DNA of 64,000 nucleotides, from the NCBI RefSeq assembly GCF_011762045.1, contig NZ_JAASQS010000011.1, forward strand, positions 62,001 to 126,000. Reading direction: 5' to 3'. The DNA is from Rhizomicrobium electricum (GTDB lineage Bacteria > Pseudomonadota > Alphaproteobacteria > Micropepsales > Micropepsaceae). Of the stretch, positions 26,046-33,149 are shown in pieces; the stretch's first letter is position 1, and every line of letters begins with the position of its first letter. The position numbers and the translations under genes are program-made. The notes below the pieces were generated by a model. The model had not been told where the DNA came from. It worked only from the letters and a program-made list of their open reading frames with translations, and ran no database searches.

Positions 26046-27127
26046 CGCTCGACGCCTCGCCGTTCCATGCCCGCGCGGTGGAAGCCAATCGCCTCAACGC
26101 TTGGGAAAATCGCGGCCGCTTCACGCTCGCCGCCCATTACGGCAGCGTCGCCGAGGAAGCTATCGCCGCGCGTTTGGGCGCCGTTCTTGGCGACGTGTCG
26201 TGGCACTGGCGGGTGGAACTCTCCGGCGATCAGGCGCCCGCGCTGGTCTCGCGCTTGTTCACCCGCGATGCGGCGGCGCTCGGGATCGGCGCGGCCATGG
26301 AGGTGTTGTGGCTCAACGATGCCGGCGCGGTGCGCGGCCAGGGCACGGTGATCCGGCTCGAACGCACGCGCTTCCTGCTCGTCTCCGCCGCCGACGATAT
26401 CGATTGGATCGACGCCGCTGCCCGGCTTTACCGCGTTCGCGTCGAGGATCGCACCCGGATGGAAGGCGCGCTGGCGCTGATCGGCCCGGCTGCGGAGAAA
26501 ATTCTCAAAGCCGCCGGGCTTGAGGTTGGGCTGTCGCCGCTTTCGCTGCGCCGTCTTGATTGGCGCGGCCTGCCGGTATCGCTCGCCCGGCTCGGCCTCG
26601 GCGTGACGATCGGCTGTAGTGCCGACGATGCGCCGGTCGTCTGGGACCGGCTGTTCGCCGCCGGGCGTCCGTTTGCGTTGATGCCGGCCGGGCAGGCCGC
26701 GCTCGACATTCTCGAGATCGAAAGCGGCATCGTGCATCCGCTGCGCGATTACACGCCCGCCCACGAAGGCTTCGCCGCCGTTCCGACACCGCAGGCGCTG
26801 GGCCTGAGTGCGCTGGTGGATCGGGCACATCTGTTCAACGGCCGCGCCGGCGTTCTGGCCGCCGGACCCGTTACAGCGTTGGCCGGTTTCCTGGTCGAAG
26901 GCGAGCCGCCGCCTCCCGGCACGCCCGTTCAGAACGGCACCGAGACGGTCGGCCGGACGCTGGGCAGCCGCTTTTCTCCCGCTATGCAGCAGGTGATCGC
27001 CATGGCGGCCTTGCCCGATCCCGCGCCCGAAGGCCCGTTTACCATCGGGGGCAGCATTTGCCGTCCGGTTGAATTACCCTTCCTGCCGAATCCGGCCGCG
27101 ACGGAACCCGAAGGCTCCGCCGTTTAG
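26042..27127 (+). CDS. GcvT/aminomethyltransferase-like protein
   Basis: 361 aa. It shows the GcvT/YgfZ folate-binding layout: an N-terminal domain with LFTRDAAALGIG and a C-terminal barrel with FALMPAGQAALDILEIESGI and GRTLGSRFSPAMQQVIAMAAL. In classical T-protein a Gly-Asp-Asp-like segment carries the catalytic aspartate; here the matching region reads GAVRGQG, so catalysis may differ. In sarcosine and dimethylglycine enzymes a GcvT-like domain catches a one-carbon unit released by an FAD oxidase. The two overlapping FAD genes upstream make a similar partnership plausible, though unproved. Confidence 0.75.
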   Translation: MTLDASPFHARAVEANRLNAWENRGRFTLAAHYGSVAEEAIAARLGAVLGDVSWHWRVELSGDQAPALVSRLFTRDAAALGIGAAMEVLWLNDAGAVRGQGTVIRLERTRFLLVSAADDIDWIDAAARLYRVRVEDRTRMEGALALIGPAAEKILKAAGLEVGLSPLSLRRLDWRGLPVSLARLGLGVTIGCSADDAPVVWDRLFAAGRPFALMPAGQAALDILEIESGIVHPLRDYTPAHEGFAAVPTPQALGLSALVDRAHLFNGRAGVLAAGPVTALAGFLVEGEPPPPGTPVQNGTETVGRTLGSRFSPAMQQVIAMAALPDPAPEGPFTIGGSICRPVELPFLPNPAATEPEGSAV

Positions 27128-27158
27128 GTCTTGATGAGGGCGGCAGTGGAACCCGGAA

Positions 27159-27710
27159 ATGGTGGTTGATCCGGACACCGATCTTGTCGTCCGCGTGGGG
27201 CGGGGCGACCGGACGGCGGCACAAGCTTTGATGGCGCGTCACCTGCCGGGAATGCTGGCTTTGGCGCGGCGGATGCTGTCCGGCCAGGCCGAGGCCGAGG
27301 ATTGCGTCCAGGAAGCCTTTCTCAAGGTCTGGACCCACGCCGCCCGCTGGCAGCCGGGCAAGGCCAAATTCGAGACCTGGTTGTACCGGGTGACGCTGAA
27401 CCAGTGCTACGACCGGCTGCGCAAGAAGCCGACGGAACCGCTGGAAGCGGCGGCCGATGTACCCGATGGCGGCGACAGCCCGGATCGGGGCCTGGAAGTT
27501 GCGGCCTTGGAAACCGAGGTTTCGGCGGCGCTGGCGGATCTGCCCGAGCGCCAGCGGGCGGCGATCCTGCTGTGTCATTACCAGGAGCGCGGCAACATTG
27601 AAGCGGCGGAGATCCTCGGGATCAGCGTTGAAGCATTGGAGTCCCTGTTGGCCCGTGGGCGACGGACCCTCAGGACCAAACTCTCGCATTTGCGGGACGG
27701 AGCGGTGTGA
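27159..27710 (+). CDS. ECF sigma factor
   Basis: 183 aa. Region 2 is clear: MLALARRMLSGQAEAEDCVQEAFLKVW. Region 4 is LADLPERQRAAILLCHYQERGNIEAAEILGISVEALESLLARGRRTLR. Spacing between them is normal for an ECF (sigma-70 group 4) factor. The stop overlaps the next start (TGATG). With the next two genes it resembles the CnrH-CnrY-CnrX layout. It begins 31 nt after the GcvT-like gene, so one transcript could cover both modules. Confidence 0.93.
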   Translation: MVVDPDTDLVVRVGRGDRTAAQALMARHLPGMLALARRMLSGQAEAEDCVQEAFLKVWTHAARWQPGKAKFETWLYRVTLNQCYDRLRKKPTEPLEAAADVPDGGDSPDRGLEVAALETEVSAALADLPERQRAAILLCHYQERGNIEAAEILGISVEALESLLARGRRTLRTKLSHLRDGAV

Positions 27711-28045
27711 TGAGCGAGAACGATCGGAACGACGCGCAGTTCGCGCGCGACATCTTCAGGGCTTTGCCGACGACGGCGGTACCCGCCGGGCTCGAGGCGC
27801 GCATTCTCGCGGATTTCGACCGGCTGGCGGTTCGCCGCCCCGGCTGGCTCGGGCGGTTCGGCGAGCGGTTGTGGCCGGGCGCACCGGCGTGGCAGCCCGC
27901 CTCGATCCTGGCGCTGTCGCTGGCTGTCGGCTTGATGGCCGGTGTCTTCGTGCCGTCCCCGACGGCGTACAGCACGACCTCGGATCAGGTGGTGACGGCC
28001 GCGCTTGATTCCGCGCCGGTCATGGATTTCGACAAGGACCCGTAA
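27710..28045 (+). CDS. Single-pass anti-sigma-like protein (CnrY-like position)
   Basis: 111 aa. A cytosolic N-terminal part of about 65 residues (ARDIFRALPTTAVPAGLEARILADFDRL) precedes one membrane helix (about 66-88, ASILALSLAVGLMAGVFVP). A short periplasmic tail follows. Location directly after an ECF sigma gene, with overlapping codons, and this topology fit an anti-sigma factor. It has no zinc-binding ZAS motif. The function is inferred from context, since no strong sequence match is recalled. Confidence 0.65.
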   Translation: MSENDRNDAQFARDIFRALPTTAVPAGLEARILADFDRLAVRRPGWLGRFGERLWPGAPAWQPASILALSLAVGLMAGVFVPSPTAYSTTSDQVVTAALDSAPVMDFDKDP

Positions 28046-28046
28046 G

Positions 28047-28688
28047 ATGAGCGCAATCCCTCCGCCCGAACGGTCGCATTGGAACGTGGCGCTGATCGTT
28101 TCGATCTGCGTCAATCTCCTGCTCGCCGGCGTCATTGCCATGGCGGTGTTTCGTTTCGCCTTCCATCCGCCGGCTCCGATGATGGGCGGCTTTAGCGGCA
28201 GGCCGGGGCACATGGAGCGCCAGCAGATCCGGCTCCTCCTGGCACCGCGCGGGTTGATGCATGTGGTGCCCGAAAAGCAGGATGCCATCCGGGCCGCGTT
28301 GCAGCCGCATCGTGCGCACATGGATGCGCTGCGGGCGGAAACCTCGGCGGCGCGCCGCGAGGTGCTGTCTCTCTATGCTGCGCCCACGCTCGACAAAGCC
28401 GCGCTCGATAAGGCCTTCGCCCGCATGCTCAAGGCCGACGCCGCGATGGAAGCGGAGCTGGTGAAGATGTCGTCCGACGTCAGCCTGTTGCTCACCGCCG
28501 ACGAGCGCAAGAAGGTGATCGAATGGCAGTCGCAGGGTCACGGATTTCCCGGCCGCGATTGGCACGGTCACGACGGCGGTCCGCGCGATGACGGTCGCCG
28601 TGGCGACGATCACCGTGACGGCCCGCCTTCCGACGGCCCGTCCTCCAATGGCCCGTCTTCCAACGGCCCGTCTTCCAACGGTCAGTGA
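28047..28688 (+). CDS. Periplasmic heavy-metal-sensor-like (CnrX/Metal_resist) protein
   Basis: 213 aa. An N-terminal signal anchor (residues about 12-36) is followed by a helical hairpin domain with heptad-like content (RQQIRLLLAPRGLMH, then AIRAALQPHRAHMDALRAET), as in CnrX/ZraP-type metal sensors. Methionine and histidine residues occur in the core. The C-terminal 60 residues are rich in His, Asp, Gly and Ser, ending in a tandem SSNGP tract encoded by a 15-bp repeat (28635-28679). Metal binding by this tail is inference. It overlaps the histidine kinase tail-to-tail by 7 nt. Confidence 0.78.
   Translation: MSAIPPPERSHWNVALIVSICVNLLLAGVIAMAVFRFAFHPPAPMMGGFSGRPGHMERQQIRLLLAPRGLMHVVPEKQDAIRAALQPHRAHMDALRAETSAARREVLSLYAAPTLDKAALDKAFARMLKADAAMEAELVKMSSDVSLLLTADERKKVIEWQSQGHGFPGRDWHGHDGGPRDDGRRGDDHRDGPPSDGPSSNGPSSNGPSSNGQ
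28635..28679 (+). repeat. 15-bp tandem repeat, 3 copies, inside the CnrX-like gene
   Basis: Three consecutive units of a GGCCCGTC(C/T)TCCAA(T/C) pattern at 28635-28649, 28650-28664 and 28665-28679; units 2 and 3 are identical. Each unit encodes Gly-Pro-Ser-Ser-Asn. Fifteen-bp units keep the frame, so copy-number change would only lengthen or shorten the tail. Confidence 0.8.
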
Positions 28689-30214
28689 TCCTGCGCTTTG
28701 GGCAGTCTGAGTTCGGCCGACGTGCCGTGACCTTGCTCGCTTTCGAGCCGCAAGGCGCCGCCCATGCGCCGCGCCAGCGCCACCACGATGGCGAGCCCCA
28801 ATCCGGTGCCGGTCGAAACGCCGGCCCGCTGGAAGCGGCGGAACGCCTTTCCGGCGGCCGCCCGTTCGCTGTCGGAAAATCCGCTGCCGCTGTCGGCGAC
28901 CGCGACCGCGATGGCGCCCGCATCTTCGCTGATGGTGACCGTGATCCGTCCGCCGTCCGGCGTGTAGGTGAGGGCGTTGGACAATAGATTGGTCAAGATC
29001 CGGCGCACCGCCATCGGATCGGCGAACACCGGCGAAGCGTCCGACGGCAACAGGTTGAGCGTGATTTGGCGCGAGAAGGCGCGGCCGGCGCTTTCGTCGA
29101 CGCAGGATTCCACCACGTCGACCAGATCGAAGCGCTCGGGCTTCAGCGGATAGCGCCCGGCTTCGATATCGGCGAATTCGAGGATGTCGCCGACCTTGGT
29201 GTGCAGGGCGCGTCCGGCCATGCCGATGTCGTGCGCGTACTCGATATACTTCTTGTGCCCTACCGGTCCGTAGAAGCCGCGCTCGATCACTTCGGCGAAA
29301 CCGATCACGGCGTTGAGCGGCGTCCGCAGTTCGTGGCTCATATGGGCGATGAATTCGCTCTTGGAGCGCTGGCTTTCGATCGCCGCCCGCTCGGCATTGG
29401 CGAGCCGCACCAACAGGCGCGCTTCGGCCGGCCGTGTCGAGCGCAGGTTGCGGATCGCTTCCGACGCCTTGGCGCGGCGCTCGAACTCGCGCACGAACAC
29501 GGCGGCGAGCCAGGCGCCGACCAAAGCCGGTCCCAGGATCACGAACACATACAGCGGCAGGGTTCCATACCAGGCGTTGAGCGCGTCCGGATTTTCGCGC
29601 GGCACCAGCACCTTCAGCGGCCACGCCGGCACCGCCGCCGCAATGGTCCCGCCGTTGATCGGCGCGCCCGCGATGGTCGCGCCGCTGGCGGAGGCGATTT
29701 CGAGATGGTTCAGCACGCCCGGCGGCACCAGCGGATGAAAGCGGACGGCGATGATGTCGATGCCTTGGCGGAACACCACGGTGGCCGAGCCGCGTCCGCC
29801 GATCACCACCGGTTGATCGACCGCAAGCCCGGCAATCCCGCTCATGGCGATCGGTTCGCCGATGGCGGCCGAAACTTTGCCCAAGGCATCCGAGACCGTG
29901 ATCGCGGAAACATCGGGCGGCAGCGTGAAAATCTCGCCGGTGGCGAACTGACGGCCGATCTTGCGCTGGCGGGATAGCGTCTCGCTCACCATCGCGGCGA
30001 CGTCGTGGGCCCGCTTGGCTTCGAAGAACGCGGCCTGCCGGTTGGCGTTGGCGGTTTCGAGCCGGAATTGCAGCAATCCGGCCGCGGCGAAGCTGCCTGA
30101 GATCACGACCACGCAGAGAATGACGGTGAGGCGGATATGGCGCGTCGACACGCTTGCGACTTTCGCCAGGGTGGTGGCGAAGATCGGCCGTATCGCGATG
30201 GTATGCCCCGCCAT
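28682..30214 (-). CDS. Membrane-bound sensor histidine kinase
   Basis: 510 aa. Two membrane helices (about 29-48 and 222-242) bracket a periplasmic or extracytoplasmic sensing region of about 170 residues with no recognised subdomain. Then come HisKA with His294 in FIAHMSHELRTPLN and an HATPase domain (LLSNALTYTPDGGRI, GTGLGLAIVVALARRMGG). There is no partner response regulator nearby, so it is an orphan kinase. The stop region overlaps the CnrX-like gene by 7 nt on the opposite strand. Confidence 0.92.
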   Translation of the reverse strand: MAGHTIAIRPIFATTLAKVASVSTRHIRLTVILCVVVISGSFAAAGLLQFRLETANANRQAAFFEAKRAHDVAAMVSETLSRQRKIGRQFATGEIFTLPPDVSAITVSDALGKVSAAIGEPIAMSGIAGLAVDQPVVIGGRGSATVVFRQGIDIIAVRFHPLVPPGVLNHLEIASASGATIAGAPINGGTIAAAVPAWPLKVLVPRENPDALNAWYGTLPLYVFVILGPALVGAWLAAVFVREFERRAKASEAIRNLRSTRPAEARLLVRLANAERAAIESQRSKSEFIAHMSHELRTPLNAVIGFAEVIERGFYGPVGHKKYIEYAHDIGMAGRALHTKVGDILEFADIEAGRYPLKPERFDLVDVVESCVDESAGRAFSRQITLNLLPSDASPVFADPMAVRRILTNLLSNALTYTPDGGRITVTISEDAGAIAVAVADSGSGFSDSERAAAGKAFRRFQRAGVSTGTGLGLAIVVALARRMGGALRLESEQGHGTSAELRLPKAQDH

Positions 30215-30288
30215 GAATCCCGTGTCCTGCGCGGTCCGGTGATTCGCGCTGGGGCGATTATGAGAATCGCTTGAGTCGGTGTGAAGAG

Positions 30289-30324
30289 GCGCGGGCGACT
30301 CAGGTTTCCCCGAGCCGCCCGCGC
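30289..30324 (-). terminator. Candidate terminator stem after the serralysin gene
   Basis: The arms 30289-30301 and 30312-30324 pair over 13 bp with one G-U wobble on the minus strand and a 10-nt loop. It sits 22 nt beyond the stop codon at 30346. No T-run follows, so intrinsic termination would be weak. Confidence 0.45.
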
Positions 30325-30345
30325 GCCCCACAAAAAGGACTTGGA

Positions 30346-32616
30346 TTACCCGGCGACCGCGTGCCAGCCGGTGCCCGGATTGACCGAAAGGACGCTGTTC
30401 GACAGCACCGACGTGCCGCTCATCGTCATGGTCTGGTACTGGCCGTTCGAGGTGCTGCGGAACAGGATGTCGCTGAAGCCGTCGCCGTTGTAGTCGGCCA
30501 CGCCGCACGCATTCCACGTCGAGCCGAGATTCTTCGAGACGTTGCCGCTCGAGGCCAGGACGGTCGAGCCGTCCATGAACCACACCGCCGCCTGACCGGT
30601 GGAGGTGTTCTGCAACAGGATGTCGGACTTGCCGTCGCCGTTGAAGTCGCCGGTGGTGATCGCCTTCATGCTGCTGCCCGGATTGGACGACAGTACCGTG
30701 TCGGACGTGACCGTGTTGCCGTCCATCTGCCAGATTTCGAGTGCGCCGGTGGAGGAGTTCTGCCACAGGATGTCGGCTTTGCCGTCGGCGTTGAAATCGC
30801 CGGTGGAAATCACCTTGAAGCCGGTCGGGGCCGCGGTCGCGACCGGTCCCACCGAGGTCACGGTGCCGCCGTTCATCTGCCAGACCTGCAGCGCGCTGCC
30901 GTTCTGCAGGATGAGATCGCTGCGGCCGTCGCCGCTGACGTCGCCGGTGGCGACCACTTGCCAGTTCACGTCGGGATTGGAGACCGATGCGGTCGCGGTC
31001 TTGGTGGTGCCGCTCATGGTCCAGATCTGGATCGCGCCGGTCACCACGTTCTGCCACATCAGATCGCTCATGCCGTCGCCGTTGAAATCGCCGGTGCGGA
31101 TGTTGGTGAAGTTGGAATTGGGCGCGGTGAAGTTGGCCGCGGCGATGCGGGTGGTGCCGTTCATGGTCCACACCTGCGCCGAGGTGTTGCCGTTGATGGC
31201 GAGCAGGATGTCGCCCTTGCCGTCGGCGTTGAAGTCGCGCTGGACGAGTTTGGCGGTCGAGGCCGGCGGGGGCGTCGTGACCGGCGGCGGTGTCGTGACC
31301 GGCGGCGGGGATGTGACGACGGGCGCCGAACTGACGGTGTAGGTCTTGTCGGAGAATTTGAGGGTTTCGATGCCCGACAACAGATCGGTGCCGGTGCCGC
31401 TGCCGCTGACGCTCAAGCTGCCGTCGGCATTGTAGGTCAGCGTGTAGGCGGAGAAGCTGCCGGAATAGATCACCGTATCGTTGCCGCCGTTGCCGGTGAG
31501 GATGTCGTTGCCGCTGCCGCCGGTGAAGGTGTCGTTGCCGGAGCCGCCGATCACCGTGTCGCCGTCGTTGTTGCAGATGACGGTCGTTGCGCCGTTTCCG
31601 GACACCAGCCGGTCGATCTTGGTGTCATAGGCGATGGCGATGTTGTGCGTCATGCCGGTGGTCGACGAGTAGGTGCCGGGATTGAGGTTGATGTACGCGG
31701 TCTGCGAGAAGCCGGAAATGTCGAGCGTGTTGCCCGTGCCCTTGTCCCACAGCGTGATGACCGGGGTCTTGTTCACGGTGAAGTCGAAATACTGCTTGAT
31801 CGAGGCGTCGACGTTGCAGTTGAAGCCGAAGGTCTGACCGCCGGAGAGCGGCGTCGTGGTGGCCACGCCGTAAAGCCGCTGGATCGCCAGGATGTCGAGC
31901 GGCATCCAGGTGGTGGGATAATGGCCCGCCCAGTTGGTGCCGGAGACCGGATCCTGCGAGGAGTAGGTGCCCGCGGTGCCGGGATTGATGTACGACATCA
32001 GCGAGTACTGGCGGTTGTCGTAGGCGCTGTATTGCTGCGAATAGGTGTTGACCGAGCCGTTGTACGCTCCGGCGTGGCCGAGGCCGAGGGCATGGCCTTC
32101 CTCGTGCAGCAGCGTTTCGACGCCGTAACCGCCGTAGCTCGAGAGCCCGCCGCTGATCGAGAAGCAGGCCTGGTGGGTGTCGAGCGAAATCGGCGAGGAG
32201 GTGATGGTGCCGAGCGTCGTGCCGCCCACTTTGTCGGCGCCGCTGGTGGCGTTGTAGATCGTGTAGGTGTAGGCGCCGCCGTCGCTGCCGCGCCGGAAGG
32301 TGATCTTGGCTTTGGTGGAGTCGGTGGTCTGAACGAAGCTGATGTTGGCGACCGCGGCCCACAGCGCCAGACCGCTGGAGAGTTGGAACTGCTCGCTGGC
32401 GGACCACTTCGAACCGGGATCGAAGTAGTAGGTGACCGTGCCGCCGGAGGTGCCCGCGGTATTGGCGCCGAACTTTGCGGCCTTCACGTAGGCAGTGTTG
32501 TACGTCGGCGGCGTATTTCCATTCCAACCCCAGTAGGAATACTGGGTCAACGTCCCGTCGGCTTTCACGCCGCTGATGAATGCGACTTCGTCTTGCTGGG
32601 TTGGAGTGGTAGGCAT
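30346..32616 (-). CDS. Serralysin-type zinc metalloprotease with RTX and FG-GAP repeats
   Basis: 756 aa without a Sec signal peptide, as expected for type I secretion. Residues about 40-250 are an M10B protease: zinc motif HEEGHALGLGH (His171, His175, His181) and Met-turn SLMSYI near 207. Residues about 360-400 hold GGSGNDTFTGGSGNDILTG calcium-binding RTX repeats. A Pro/Thr linker (PPPVTTPPPVTTPPP) leads to FG-GAP/VCBS-type repeats (DFNGDGMSDLMWQN and similar) filling the C-terminal third. It is probably secreted to degrade extracellular protein. No type I transporter genes are adjacent. Confidence 0.9.
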   Translation of the reverse strand: MPTTPTQQDEVAFISGVKADGTLTQYSYWGWNGNTPPTYNTAYVKAAKFGANTAGTSGGTVTYYFDPGSKWSASEQFQLSSGLALWAAVANISFVQTTDSTKAKITFRRGSDGGAYTYTIYNATSGADKVGGTTLGTITSSPISLDTHQACFSISGGLSSYGGYGVETLLHEEGHALGLGHAGAYNGSVNTYSQQYSAYDNRQYSLMSYINPGTAGTYSSQDPVSGTNWAGHYPTTWMPLDILAIQRLYGVATTTPLSGGQTFGFNCNVDASIKQYFDFTVNKTPVITLWDKGTGNTLDISGFSQTAYINLNPGTYSSTTGMTHNIAIAYDTKIDRLVSGNGATTVICNNDGDTVIGGSGNDTFTGGSGNDILTGNGGNDTVIYSGSFSAYTLTYNADGSLSVSGSGTGTDLLSGIETLKFSDKTYTVSSAPVVTSPPPVTTPPPVTTPPPASTAKLVQRDFNADGKGDILLAINGNTSAQVWTMNGTTRIAAANFTAPNSNFTNIRTGDFNGDGMSDLMWQNVVTGAIQIWTMSGTTKTATASVSNPDVNWQVVATGDVSGDGRSDLILQNGSALQVWQMNGGTVTSVGPVATAAPTGFKVISTGDFNADGKADILWQNSSTGALEIWQMDGNTVTSDTVLSSNPGSSMKAITTGDFNGDGKSDILLQNTSTGQAAVWFMDGSTVLASSGNVSKNLGSTWNACGVADYNGDGFSDILFRSTSNGQYQTMTMSGTSVLSNSVLSVNPGTGWHAVAG

Positions 32617-33149
32617 CGGTTCGCCTCGTTCGGTTGCGTGTGGAAGTGTTGGTTGTTTTTCGCTTCCAAATTATTGAAGCGCCACGCGACCGCGCGTCGT
32701 TCGTACTATCCCCTAATGCCACGTAAGCCCGTGCAAAAAAGCGTGTGTTTCCAAGCGAAAACACGCTTGTCTGCAACGCTTCCGATTTCAGGATTGTTTG
32801 TTCTGCCGCAATCGTGAGGCGTCTCGCCGCAGTAATCGGCTGTGATAAAAGCCCTGATAATTAAGGCGAAATGTATGAACTACGTAGGTGTTTTCGAGGA
32901 GTTCGAAAGTTCGTATGCAGACTTTCGAAGGGTTCGAATTTCGGTCCGCTTTTGGTCACAGATGATGAGGATTTTATCGACCTGTCATTCCCGTTAGGGC
33001 AGGCACGGCGCGGCGGCGCGAATGCGGAAAAATAAACCGCGCGAAGCTGTGCTGCGCGCGGTGTTCGTAATCCGGAAATTTTTGCTGCCGATATCGAGGC
33101 CTCTTCCAGCCACGGCACTCGCGCCATGGCTGGAAGATAGCGATGGCTT
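32617..33149. other. Gene-free gap between protease and pepN
   Basis: A 533-bp gap. A 9-bp perfect palindrome TTCGAAAGT / ACTTTCGAA with a 10-nt spacer occupies 32902-32929. A terminator-like stem at 33103-33136 lies at its pepN side. An 88-codon minus-strand frame at 32861-33127 covers the palindrome and has no features of a gene. The promoter of the protease gene should lie in the first 200 bp. Confidence 0.4.
33103..33136 (-). terminator. Candidate terminator of pepN
   Basis: The arms 33103-33116 and 33123-33136 form a 14-bp stem with one G-U wobble on the minus strand and a 6-nt loop. It begins 13 nt beyond the pepN stop. There is no U-tract, so efficiency is uncertain. Confidence 0.5.

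Noticed and set aside
30271..32817. An 848-codon plus-strand frame opposite the serralysin gene
   Set aside because: The minus-strand gene has zinc, RTX and FG-GAP motifs. The plus frame only mirrors its repeats and has no ribosome site or family match.
32861..33127. An 88-codon frame in the protease-pepN gap
   Set aside because: No ribosome site, no signal, and it spans palindromic structures.
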